From the NCBI RefSeq assembly GCF_019924045.1, contig NZ_JAHXBN010000018.1, forward strand, positions 310,001-374,000: a DNA stretch of 64,000 nucleotides, given 5' to 3'. The DNA comes from Dyadobacter fermentans (GTDB lineage Bacteria; Bacteroidota; Bacteroidia; Cytophagales; Spirosomataceae). Position 1 is the first letter of the stretch. Every line of letters starts with the position of its first letter. The position numbers were made by a program, and so were the translations under genes. The notes below the pieces were generated by a model, which saw only the letters and a list, made by a program, of their open reading frames with translations, searched no databases and was not told the origin of the DNA. Positions 52,831 to 61,459 of the stretch are shown in pieces.

Positions 52831-54837
52831 ATGAAAAAACTTCTGTTCTCCCTTTTGCTAACAGCTTCTCTACCCGCAACCGCGCAGAAGGACGCCGCCT
52901 ACACCCCGGCCAAAGCTCCGTTGAGGTCAAACCCGTACAGCGAGCTGCCGCTAGGCACCATCAAACCCCAGGGCTGGCTCAAAGAAATGCTCGTTCGCCA
53001 GAAAAACGGCTCCACCGGCAAGCTCGACGAACTGTACCCACTCGTGATGGGCAAGCGCAACGGCTGGTTGGGCGGCGACGGCGACCAATGGGAACGCGGC
53101 CCCTACTGGATCGACGGTCTGCTCCCGCTCGCCTACATCCTCGACGACAAGGAACTCATCGCCAAAACCAAACCCTGGGTGGAATGGGCCATTGCCAGCC
53201 AGCAGCCCGACGGCTATTTCGGCCCGTCCAGGGATTACGGCCACGAACCCGGCGTGCAGCGCGATAATAGCCGCGACTGGTGGCCTAAGATGGTGGTACT
53301 AAAAATTTTAAAACAATACTATTCCGCCACCGGAGACCAGCGGGTCATTACGTTAATGACCAATTATTTCAAATACCAGCTCAAAGAATTGCCCTCGAAA
53401 CCGCTGGACAACTGGACATTCTGGGCCAGGTACCGCGGCGCGGACAACCTGGCCGTCGTGTACTGGCTCTATAATATTACCGGCGACAAGTTCCTGCTCG
53501 ATCTCGGCAACCTTATCCATTTACAGACTTTCGATTACACCAATGCTTTCCTGAATACGGATCTGCTTTCGACACGGGGCAGTATCCACTGCGTGAACCT
53601 CGCACAAGGCATCAAAGCGCCGCTGATTTATTTCCAGCACCATCCCGAGCAGAAATACCTCGATGCAACCCGAAAAGGTTTTGCCGATCTCCGCAAGTTC
53701 AACGGCCTGGCGCACGGGCTGTATGGCGGCGACGAGGCATTGCACGGGAACGACCCTACCCAGGGCTCGGAGCTTTGCTCGGCCGTGGAAATGATGTTCT
53801 CGCTCGAAAGCATCCTCGAAATCACGGGCGACGTAGGCTATGCCGATATGCTCGAAAAAGTGGCTTTCAACGCATTGCCGACGCAAGCTTCCGACGATTT
53901 TATGACCCGCCAGTATTTCCAGCAGGCCAACCAGGTGATGATGACCCGCCACCACCGCAATTTCGACGTGAACCACGGCGGTACCGACGTGTGCATGGGC
54001 CTGCTCACGGGCTACCCGTGCTGTACCTCCAATATGCACCAGGGATGGCCTAAATTTGTCCAGAACCTCTGGTATGCCACGGCCGACAAAGGCATTGCGG
54101 CATTGGCCTATTCGGCCAGCGAGGCGAATATCAAGCTGCCGGGAGGTGTGAATGTGGCGGTAAAAGAGGAAACCTCCTACCCTTTTGAGGAAACCATCAA
54201 ATTCACCGTCAATCCTTCCGCCAAAGCGGTTTTCCCGTTCCATATGCGGATTCCGGCGTGGTGCAAAAAGGGCGCTATCAAGGTAAATGGCAAACTTTGG
54301 CTCGAACCGGATGGCAATGAGATCGTGAAACTCACCCGCGAATGGGAAAAAGGCGATGTGGTGGAACTGACGTTACCCATGCATATTTTCAAAAATACCT
54401 GGGTTGAAAACTCCATTTCCGTCGAGCGGGGGCCGCTCACTTACGCATTAAAAATAGGCGAAACTTCCAAACTGGTGAAAAACGATAAAGACCCGATCGA
54501 TTACGGGACCAGCTACACGGAGGTGCGCCCAACCACACCCTGGAACTACGGATTGATCGTCACACCCGACAGCAAACTGGAAGAGCAATACAAATGGGAA
54601 GTCACAAAACCGGTCTCCAGCTATCCGTGGAACCCGGAGAATGCCCCGTTGCAGATCAAAACAAAGGCGCGCCGCATTCCGTCATGGGGATTATACAACG
54701 AAATGGCCGGGCCCATTCCTTACAGTATCACGTACCAACTGGAAACCGAAGACAAGGAAGAAGATATAGTGCTGATCCCCTACGGCTGTACCAATCTCCG
54801 GATTGCGCAGTTTCCGGTGGTCCATAAGAAAAAGTAG
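52831..54837 (+). CDS. GH127-like (DUF1680) beta-L-arabinofuranosidase-family protein, first copy
   Basis: 668 aa, ATG start, signal peptide MKKLLFSLLLTASLPATAQ. An (alpha/alpha)6-barrel core with DGLLPLAYILDD, the acidic residue and Cys in GSELCSAVEMM (E314, C316), and the Cys pair in YPCCTSNMHQ (C397, C398), the counterpart of the catalytic, zinc-held cysteine site of the family. A C-terminal beta-sandwich follows (FPFHMRIPAWCKKGAIKV). Residues around the site differ from the second copy, and the subfamily (GH127 or a related family) is uncertain. It probably removes terminal beta-L-arabinofuranose or a related sugar. Confidence 0.85.
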   Translation: MKKLLFSLLLTASLPATAQKDAAYTPAKAPLRSNPYSELPLGTIKPQGWLKEMLVRQKNGSTGKLDELYPLVMGKRNGWLGGDGDQWERGPYWIDGLLPLAYILDDKELIAKTKPWVEWAIASQQPDGYFGPSRDYGHEPGVQRDNSRDWWPKMVVLKILKQYYSATGDQRVITLMTNYFKYQLKELPSKPLDNWTFWARYRGADNLAVVYWLYNITGDKFLLDLGNLIHLQTFDYTNAFLNTDLLSTRGSIHCVNLAQGIKAPLIYFQHHPEQKYLDATRKGFADLRKFNGLAHGLYGGDEALHGNDPTQGSELCSAVEMMFSLESILEITGDVGYADMLEKVAFNALPTQASDDFMTRQYFQQANQVMMTRHHRNFDVNHGGTDVCMGLLTGYPCCTSNMHQGWPKFVQNLWYATADKGIAALAYSASEANIKLPGGVNVAVKEETSYPFEETIKFTVNPSAKAVFPFHMRIPAWCKKGAIKVNGKLWLEPDGNEIVKLTREWEKGDVVELTLPMHIFKNTWVENSISVERGPLTYALKIGETSKLVKNDKDPIDYGTSYTEVRPTTPWNYGLIVTPDSKLEEQYKWEVTKPVSSYPWNPENAPLQIKTKARRIPSWGLYNEMAGPIPYSITYQLETEDKEEDIVLIPYGCTNLRIAQFPVVHKKK

Positions 54838-54865
54838 GATTATTATTATCAAAAATGATTTTGAA

Positions 54866-56839
54866 ATGCATTCAGCCATTAAAATATATGTAGGCGCAGC
54901 GCTTGTGTGGTGTGTCCAGGCCTTGCCACAACCTGCACAAGCCCAGCAGCGTATTCAGCCCGTGAAGTTCTCGGAGGTCAACATTACCGACCAGTTCTGG
55001 AAACCGAAGCAGGAAAAAGTGGCCACAGCCACGCTCAATGCCTGCATAATCCAAACCGAAGAAAAATCGGGCCGTATCCGGAATTTCGAGAAAGCGGCGC
55101 GAAGGCAGGGCGAAAAGCACGAAGGCATTTATTATGACGACAGCGACGTGTACAAAGCCATCGAGGCGATCGCCTACTCGCTCAAAAACCGCCCCGACGT
55201 AGCGTTGGAACGCAAGGCGGACGAATGGATAGACAAAATCGCCGCAGCCCAGCTTCCGGACGGCTACCTGAACACCTTTTACACCTTAACCGACCTCAAA
55301 CAGCGCTGGACCGACATGGAAAAGCATGAGGATTATTGTGCAGGTCATTTGATGGAAGCAGCGGTGGCCTATTACAATACTACCGGCAAACGCAAACTGC
55401 TCGATGTCGCCATCCGATTCGCCGACCACATCGATTCGACATTCCGCGTAGCCAACCGGCCGTGGGTGTCCGGCCACCAGGAAATCGAGCTCGCGCTCAT
55501 GAAGTTGTATCACCTCACCAAAGAAGACCGCTACCTGAAACTCGCCGACTGGTTCCTCGACCAACGCGGCCACGGCCATGGGAAAGGCAAGATCTGGGAC
55601 GAATGGAAGGATCCTAAATATTGCCAGGACGATGTGCCCGTGAAGCAGCAGAAGGAAATCACAGGCCACGCCGTACGCGCGATGTACCAGTACACAGGCG
55701 CGGCCGACGTGGCGTCCGTCACGCAGGATCCGGGATATATGAACGCCATGACAGCCGTGTGGGAAGATGTCGTTTACCGCAATATGTACCTCACCGGCGG
55801 CATAGGCTCGTCCGGCCATAACGAAGGCTTCACCGACGATTACGACCTTCCGAATGGTGCGGCATACAGCGAAACCTGTGCCTCCGTGGGCATGGTGTTC
55901 TGGAACCAGCGCATGAACGCGCTCACCGGTGATGCCAAGTACATCGATGTCCTCGAACGCAGTCTTTACAACGGCGCGCTGGACGGTCTGAGCCTGAGCG
56001 GCGATACTTTCTTTTATGGCAATCCGCTCTCTTCCGTGGGTAACAATGCGCGCAGCGCCTGGTTTGGAACGGCCTGCTGCCCTTCGAACATCGCGAGGCT
56101 CGTGGCGTCCGTCGGGGATTACATTTATGGTAAATCGGATGGAAAGATTTGGGTTAATCTTTTTGTAGGCAGCAATACCAGTTTTCAAATGGGTAAAACT
56201 GCTGTACCGCTCAACATGGAGACCAACTATCCCTGGGACGGCAATGTAAAGATCCGGGTTTCGCCGGCACAGAAGGTAAAATACGCATTGAACATCCGCA
56301 TTCCCGGCTGGGCTGCCGAAACCGCTGTTCCCGGTGGGTTATACAACTTTGCGGAGAGCGGTAAGAACAAAATCGAGATACTGTTGAATGGTAAGCCTGT
56401 TAACTACCAAACGGAGAAAGGCTATGCCGTTATCGACCGCACCTGGCAGAACGGCGATGAAATCGAAGTGAAGCTACCCATGGAAGTCCGTCAAATCAAG
56501 GCCCGCCAGGAAGTGAAGGCCGATGCCGATCGGATCGCCCTCCAACGCGGTCCGATTGTGTACTGCGTAGAAGGTGCCGATAATGCCGGCGAAGTATGGA
56601 ACCTGCTCGTTACTGAAAATCCTTCATTCAACATCCAAAAAGGCCTGATCCTGAACGAGCCCGTGGTTACCATCCAGGCCAACCTGCAAATGATAAAACC
56701 CACGCCCGACGGCCTGAATGTAAAACCGCAACCCCAGACCGTCACCGCGATTCCCTACTACACCTGGGCAAACCGCGGCCGCGGCCCGATGCAGGTGTGG
56801 CTGCCGGTGAAGATGAAGCACATCAGGATTGCGGAATAA
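54866..56839 (+). CDS. GH127 beta-L-arabinofuranosidase-family protein, second copy
   Basis: 657 aa from the ATG at 54866; the frame extends into the upstream gene, but the signal peptide (AALVWCVQALPQPAQAQ) fits this start. It is close to the classical HypBA1 pattern: NGAAYSETCASVGMVFWN (E336, C338) and FGTACCPSNIARL (C404, C405), a Zn-Cys4-type site with a catalytic cysteine and acid/base Glu. It is expected to release beta-L-arabinofuranose from plant cell-wall glycans or glycoproteins. It begins 28 bp after the first copy; the two differ enough to have different specificities. A terminator follows. Confidence 0.92.
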   Translation: MHSAIKIYVGAALVWCVQALPQPAQAQQRIQPVKFSEVNITDQFWKPKQEKVATATLNACIIQTEEKSGRIRNFEKAARRQGEKHEGIYYDDSDVYKAIEAIAYSLKNRPDVALERKADEWIDKIAAAQLPDGYLNTFYTLTDLKQRWTDMEKHEDYCAGHLMEAAVAYYNTTGKRKLLDVAIRFADHIDSTFRVANRPWVSGHQEIELALMKLYHLTKEDRYLKLADWFLDQRGHGHGKGKIWDEWKDPKYCQDDVPVKQQKEITGHAVRAMYQYTGAADVASVTQDPGYMNAMTAVWEDVVYRNMYLTGGIGSSGHNEGFTDDYDLPNGAAYSETCASVGMVFWNQRMNALTGDAKYIDVLERSLYNGALDGLSLSGDTFFYGNPLSSVGNNARSAWFGTACCPSNIARLVASVGDYIYGKSDGKIWVNLFVGSNTSFQMGKTAVPLNMETNYPWDGNVKIRVSPAQKVKYALNIRIPGWAAETAVPGGLYNFAESGKNKIEILLNGKPVNYQTEKGYAVIDRTWQNGDEIEVKLPMEVRQIKARQEVKADADRIALQRGPIVYCVEGADNAGEVWNLLVTENPSFNIQKGLILNEPVVTIQANLQMIKPTPDGLNVKPQPQTVTAIPYYTWANRGRGPMQVWLPVKMKHIRIAE

Positions 56840-56857
56840 TGTTATGGCAGTAAATGG

Positions 56858-56890
56858 TGGCGGATTGAACCTTCAATCCGCCATTTTTTT
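56858..56890 (+). terminator. Intrinsic terminator of the polysaccharide utilisation locus
   Basis: TGGCGGATTG (56858-56867) pairs with CAATCCGCCA (56874-56883), 10 bp with a 6-nt loop, followed directly by TTTTTTT (56884-56890). It lies 18 bp after the second GH127 stop and before the Crp/Fnr gene, so the locus ends here. Confidence 0.92.
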
Positions 56891-56928
56891 TATATGCATA
56901 CGTATCAACCCGTTTGATAAAATCAAGC

Positions 56929-57522
56929 ATGAACCCAGGCACGGCAATAGACAAATTCATTCAATACCTGACCGCCAAGATCACGCTTTCAGCCGACGAG
57001 CTGGCGCAGATCCGGCAGGTAGCCATCCAAAAGAAAATCCGCAAGCGGCAGCTGCTGTTACAGGAAGGGGACGTCTGGCGTTACAATGCATTTGTTGGTC
57101 ACGGTTTTCTGAGGACCTATTCCATTGATAACAAAGGCAACGAGCATATCCTGAACTTTTCTCCCGAGAACTACTGGTCTGGCGACCGCGAAAGCCTGAT
57201 GACGGGAAATCCTTCCAGGTTCAATATCGAAGCGATCGAGGACACGGATGTCGTTTTGATCACCAAAGAGAATTTCGAGCAGCTTTGCCGCAATATCCCC
57301 CAACTGAATGATCTGGTCAATGCGATTTTGCATAGGAGCTTCGTCGTCTCACAGGACCGCATTCATGCGGGTATCAGCCTTTCCGCAGAAGAAAAGTATG
57401 AGAAATTTCTGAGCCAATACCCGCAGATCGCCAATCGTGTGCCGCAGCATATGATCGCTTCTTACATCGGCATCACCCCCGAAACGCTGACGCGGATCAG
57501 GCGAAACAGCGCCGGCAGATAG
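56929..57522 (+). CDS. Crp/Fnr-family transcriptional regulator
   Basis: 197 aa from the ATG at 56929; a TTG five codons earlier is not favoured. The N-terminal cyclic-nucleotide-binding-like beta-barrel (RKRQLLLQEGDVWRYNAFVG, INFSPENYW-type loop at HILNFSPENYWSGDRESLM) lacks the full cAMP-phosphate pocket pattern, as is usual in Bacteroidota Crp/Fnr paralogues. Its C-terminal HTH is VPQHMIASYIGITPETLTRIR. No Fe-S cysteine cluster is visible. It is followed by a 13-bp inverted repeat and an SDR gene, a likely target. Confidence 0.9.
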   Translation: MNPGTAIDKFIQYLTAKITLSADELAQIRQVAIQKKIRKRQLLLQEGDVWRYNAFVGHGFLRTYSIDNKGNEHILNFSPENYWSGDRESLMTGNPSRFNIEAIEDTDVVLITKENFEQLCRNIPQLNDLVNAILHRSFVVSQDRIHAGISLSAEEKYEKFLSQYPQIANRVPQHMIASYIGITPETLTRIRRNSAGR

Positions 57523-57536
57523 CCATTTTCATTATT

Positions 57537-57581
57537 TCCATTGACATTTGATTGTTATTTTTTCCAATAAATGTCAATGGA
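57537..57581. promoter_or_regulatory. Perfect 13-bp inverted repeat between the Crp/Fnr and SDR genes
   Basis: TCCATTGACATTT (57537-57549) faces AAATGTCAATGGA (57569-57581) with a 19-bp A/T-rich centre. Arm centres are 32 bp apart, about three helical turns, which would place two bound proteins on one face of the DNA. It lies 15 bp after the regulator stop and 53 bp before the SDR start. It could be the site of the Crp/Fnr protein; a weak terminator is the alternative, but no U-tract follows. Confidence 0.6.
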
Positions 57582-57634
57582 GACCGGCCCTTCCGGGGTG
57601 CAACTTTGCATCGTCAACTTTAACATTTACGACG

Positions 57635-58492
57635 ATGAATAAGACCGTTTTTATTACCGGAACCAGTACCGGTTTTGGCAAACTCACAGCAATCACATTG
57701 GCCAACGCAGGCCTTACCGTCATAGCAGGTATGCGCAACACCGCAGATAAAAACCGCGCGGTGGCCGAAGAGTTGGGCGCTATTCCCAACATCGAAGTGG
57801 TAGAAATAGACCTGACCGACGATACTTCGGTCAACAACGCCTTTGCGCAAGTCCTGGCACGCCACGGCAAGATCGACGTCCTCGTAAACAACGCCGCAGC
57901 GAGCGGCTTCGGGGTATTCGAATCATACAGCGCGAACCGGATCCGTGAAATGTTCGAAATCAATTTTTACGGCGTGGTCAGAACCTACCAGGCCGTGTTG
58001 CCTGCCATGCGTGAGGCGAAGAGCGGATTGATCATCAACATTACCTCCGGCGCCAGCGGCCATACACTTCCGTTTATGGTGCCCTACCTGGCTTCCAAGT
58101 TTGGTGTGGAAAGCATTACGGAGGGCTTGCAGGACGAACTGAAACAATTCGGCATCGATAACGTGTCGATACAGCCGGGCGTGTACCCGACCGAAATGAA
58201 CACCGGCGCCAAAGCCGGCATTCACGGCGATAAACCCGCAATCGCTCAGCAATACGATCCGCTGGCGTCGGAACAGTTTAATGCACTCGGCCAAGGTCTC
58301 TTTGGCAAAATGACCGCCTTTGAAATGAATCCCCAAACCATCGCCGACGGGGTGCTCAAACTGATCCAAATGCCGGCAGGCCAACGCCCGCTGCGCTTCC
58401 CGCTCGACGCCATTGCACAGGGTACTGATGTGGAGTTCATCGAAGCCCGGGCGAATATCAAGGCCAAATGGGTAGCGGCTTACATGGAGTAA
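57635..58492 (+). CDS. Short-chain dehydrogenase/reductase (SDR)
   Basis: 285 aa from the ATG at 57635; the frame extends 29 codons upstream through the inverted repeat, but this start puts the Rossmann strand at the N-terminus. The NAD(P) motif TGTSTGFG is followed by an acidic residue in VVEIDLTDD, then NNAAASGFG, the catalytic Ser in NITSGASGH and YLASK (Tyr-Lys pair). The classical SDR length is about 250; the extra C-terminus resembles oxidoreductases of the 280-290 class. NADPH preference is possible; the substrate is unknown. It is preceded by the 13-bp dyad. Confidence 0.9.
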   Translation: MNKTVFITGTSTGFGKLTAITLANAGLTVIAGMRNTADKNRAVAEELGAIPNIEVVEIDLTDDTSVNNAFAQVLARHGKIDVLVNNAAASGFGVFESYSANRIREMFEINFYGVVRTYQAVLPAMREAKSGLIINITSGASGHTLPFMVPYLASKFGVESITEGLQDELKQFGIDNVSIQPGVYPTEMNTGAKAGIHGDKPAIAQQYDPLASEQFNALGQGLFGKMTAFEMNPQTIADGVLKLIQMPAGQRPLRFPLDAIAQGTDVEFIEARANIKAKWVAAYME

Positions 58493-58539
58493 TAGCTTAG
58501 CTGGTAGGTTTAACACGGCAGGTTATCGAATTGCGGGTG

Positions 58540-58580
58540 ATAGGTTTTTGGCGTGATTGTTTAAATTGCCAAAAACCTAT
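58540..58580 (+). promoter_or_regulatory. Perfect 13-bp inverted repeat before the DUF6493-like/SWIM operon
   Basis: ATAGGTTTTTGGC (58540-58552) faces GCCAAAAACCTAT (58568-58580) with a 15-bp centre, ending 11 bp before the ATG at 58592. It may be an operator, or in mRNA a hairpin that limits ribosome access. It has no following U-tract, so a terminator for the SDR gene is less likely. Confidence 0.6.
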
Positions 58581-58591
58581 TCCTGTCCTTA

Positions 58592-61459
58592 ATGAGTAAA
58601 TCGAAAAGTGCCTCCGGCAATGCCATTGCGGAACTATACACATCGCTAATCCAAAAAGGTAATCTCCGGGATTTGCTGCCGTTTCTCAGGCTGCATGCTC
58701 ACGCCGACAAAGCCGTATTAAGGCAGGAAATCAAAAAGGCAAAGAAATACTGGCTCGACTACATTGAGCTTCCAACGGGTTCGGTCGTGGACGGGTTCTT
58801 TCGTACGTCCAGGTGGGGACAACGGGGCAACGAGCAACAGCAGGAAATGGTGATACTGAGTGCCATCGCAGTGCTTGACAAAACTGAAATCATGCGCTGG
58901 GATGATGCTTTCCCCTATTTCAGCAGACTGAACGAGCCATTCGTGCGGGAAGTCGTCATGTGGGCTAAGCCCACCTGGACCAACGCATTCTTATTAGACC
59001 AATTGAAAAAAAACGCTTGGTCCACACTTGACTATTTTCATTTGAAGCTCCTCGAAGAGCGTGGGCTGGTGGAATACGAACCGGAGTTGTTTGTTCTGTC
59101 GATGACCAAGTTCCCGTTCCGGTTTTATCGGGAGAGTAGCCTCCTGACTGCTTATATGGAGAAAATAGTGAATGATCCACTGGCCTGGCAACGTGAACTT
59201 CCGCTATTGTTTCAATATGAAACGGGGATTCAAAACCAGAACATGCCGATGGCGTCGAACGAGCCGTTCAAAAATGTTTGGGAAATGATACTGGGCTCCT
59301 GGCTGGACCAGGGAAGGTTCGACCGTGCCTGGTTTGTTGAAAACTGCATACTCGTACAAACGAAAGAATGGAATGGCGGCCTCCGGGCGTTTTTTCGGAA
59401 ACGGCTGGCCGATGCCTTGCCCACTACCGCAGAGTTGCTGGCCGCACAATACCCGCTTTTTGCATGCCTTCATGCACCACTTAATACGGTGGTGAGTTTT
59501 GCTGTGGACCTGATCCGTAAAATATGGAATGATAAAAATTTCGAATTCCAATCGTTTATCGAGTTTATCGAACCCGTCATGATGCGGGCCGATTGCAAAG
59601 GCGCAATTCGTCATACTTTAACCATTCTTGACAAAGCAGCGCAGCAATCGCCCCGCTACCGCCCGGCTGTCAGCTACCTCGCCGCCGATGTGCTGGTCAT
59701 CCCCGACTTATCCTTGCAGGAACGGGCAGTTAAAACTTTGAAAAAGACAGGTGATCCGAACGACGCGGTGCTCACCGACAAACTGAACATGTATGCCCCT
59801 CAATTGCAGGGGAACATCATGGAAATGCTGGGACCATTGCTTACAGGCAATATTCCGGAGGTACCCAACCTGTACGAGGCATATGCAACCGAGACCAGTG
59901 CGCATTCCATCATCCATGACGCCTCCCGCTTTCCTGAATTCATGGATTGGAATGACCTGCTGTTCCATTTCGGAAAATTCATTCAATCCGAGGAGGTGAT
60001 GCATGCTGAAATGCTGATGGACGCTTTCGTGACGAAGCGGCATTTGTTCCCTACCGACGCATTGGAACAATTAAAAACTTATGCCGATCAGCTCAGTGGC
60101 CTTTACTTCAACGCTCCTTACAGACGCATGGTCGGCGGGTTATTGATCCACCTCATCCGTCAGGAAGAGGGATTTTACCAACCTGAACGCGACCATTTGG
60201 ACCGGTCCGAGATAGGTAACCTTGCTAAGTACCTGGTTCATCAAATACAGGAAAAAATAGTATCCGGTTCTAAAAGGTCGCTTTTATGCTTCCCTACGCA
60301 TACGCCGCATTGGATCGATCCCTCGATACTTATTGACCGCCTGATCGCATATGATCATGCAGGCGAGGCTGTCGACCCGGTTGATTTTGCGATAGCTATC
60401 AGCAGGACCCGGCGCGAAAATATCCCGGAAGCTGTTGAAAAAGCCCATCGGCTGCCTCAGCAATACCAGCAGTTGATGGCTTTTGTTCTCGGAACTACCG
60501 GGGAAATCCCGGCGCCTGAGAAACCATCGATCTGGAAAAGGCTGTTCGGTTCAGGCAAGAACATCGATTATGTTCCCTGGGCCGTAGCGGCTCGCACCTT
60601 TTATCCCAACCAGGAATTTCAGGAATTCGAAAACACCGACTTGAAGGGTGTGGTAAATGTGGTGTCGCCTTTCGCGCCGGAGGTACGGATCGATGTGAGA
60701 AGGCATGAAACACGTCATGCATTCAGCAAAAAGGTTGACAAATCTACAACCCGTCGGCTGATCGCCACGCTACCGAAGTCAAAATGGACTGGTAAACAGC
60801 CTCTGCTGTATAGTATGGATATTTACGAGCGCAAAGACAGTGTCTGGGGTATCAATTTATCCTTCGGAACTGTGTTGTTCTGGCACAGCGTCATGCCTCA
60901 GAATGATCAGGCGTTGGCATCTTTCCTGCTGCGTTATTGCTGTGAATATTCCGAAGGCCTCGGCGAGGACGACCTGAGGGCATTTCTGCTTATAGTATCA
61001 GATACAAGTTTCGTTTTTACCGACACAATTTATTACGTGATAGCGTGCTGCTATCTATACAAGGACTCGGGGCTGCGCAACTTCGCTGCGGAGGTATCAT
61101 TACTACTCATCTGCGAAAGGAGAATCGACGTCCGGCAGTTGGGTGAGAAACTCGCCAGATTGATTTCGGAGGGCTATGCCCCGCTGCAACGTTTTCTGGA
61201 CGTGGCGGCGGTGATCAGGGACCATTCGGCCTTGCATAATGGCGCGCTTCTGACCTTGCTCGAAACGATCCTCGAACGATTTGAGCTGAAAGAAAAGTTG
61301 CCAGCCGGGTTTAAAAAACTGCTGGAAATGTATTACGACCTGCTCACCAAAACCGGTCAGGCGCCAGGTGTTAGCACGCTGCAAAATCTGACCAAAATTC
61401 CGGAAAGTCCTTCGTTAAAACCAATCATCAAACAACTTCAAAGCATTCCCCGCCAGTGA
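58592..61459 (+). CDS. Large DUF6493-like helical-repeat protein
   Basis: 955 aa, ATG start. The sequence is almost entirely helical, with HEAT/ARM-like paired helices (SLIQKGNLRDLLPFLRLHAHA, NAFLLDQLKKNAWSTLDYFH). It resembles what I recall as DUF6493, large Bacteroidota proteins found beside a SWIM zinc-finger gene; I am not certain of the family name. No signal peptide. It overlaps the SWIM gene by 4 bp (GTGA), so the two are translationally coupled and probably form a complex. Function unknown; scaffold or nucleic-acid-associated roles are plausible. Confidence 0.75.
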   Translation: MSKSKSASGNAIAELYTSLIQKGNLRDLLPFLRLHAHADKAVLRQEIKKAKKYWLDYIELPTGSVVDGFFRTSRWGQRGNEQQQEMVILSAIAVLDKTEIMRWDDAFPYFSRLNEPFVREVVMWAKPTWTNAFLLDQLKKNAWSTLDYFHLKLLEERGLVEYEPELFVLSMTKFPFRFYRESSLLTAYMEKIVNDPLAWQRELPLLFQYETGIQNQNMPMASNEPFKNVWEMILGSWLDQGRFDRAWFVENCILVQTKEWNGGLRAFFRKRLADALPTTAELLAAQYPLFACLHAPLNTVVSFAVDLIRKIWNDKNFEFQSFIEFIEPVMMRADCKGAIRHTLTILDKAAQQSPRYRPAVSYLAADVLVIPDLSLQERAVKTLKKTGDPNDAVLTDKLNMYAPQLQGNIMEMLGPLLTGNIPEVPNLYEAYATETSAHSIIHDASRFPEFMDWNDLLFHFGKFIQSEEVMHAEMLMDAFVTKRHLFPTDALEQLKTYADQLSGLYFNAPYRRMVGGLLIHLIRQEEGFYQPERDHLDRSEIGNLAKYLVHQIQEKIVSGSKRSLLCFPTHTPHWIDPSILIDRLIAYDHAGEAVDPVDFAIAISRTRRENIPEAVEKAHRLPQQYQQLMAFVLGTTGEIPAPEKPSIWKRLFGSGKNIDYVPWAVAARTFYPNQEFQEFENTDLKGVVNVVSPFAPEVRIDVRRHETRHAFSKKVDKSTTRRLIATLPKSKWTGKQPLLYSMDIYERKDSVWGINLSFGTVLFWHSVMPQNDQALASFLLRYCCEYSEGLGEDDLRAFLLIVSDTSFVFTDTIYYVIACCYLYKDSGLRNFAAEVSLLLICERRIDVRQLGEKLARLISEGYAPLQRFLDVAAVIRDHSALHNGALLTLLETILERFELKEKLPAGFKKLLEMYYDLLTKTGQAPGVSTLQNLTKIPESPSLKPIIKQLQSIPRQ

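Noticed and set aside
58540..58580. Terminator of the SDR gene
   Set aside because: The stem is good but no U-tract follows the second arm, and it lies just before the next start.
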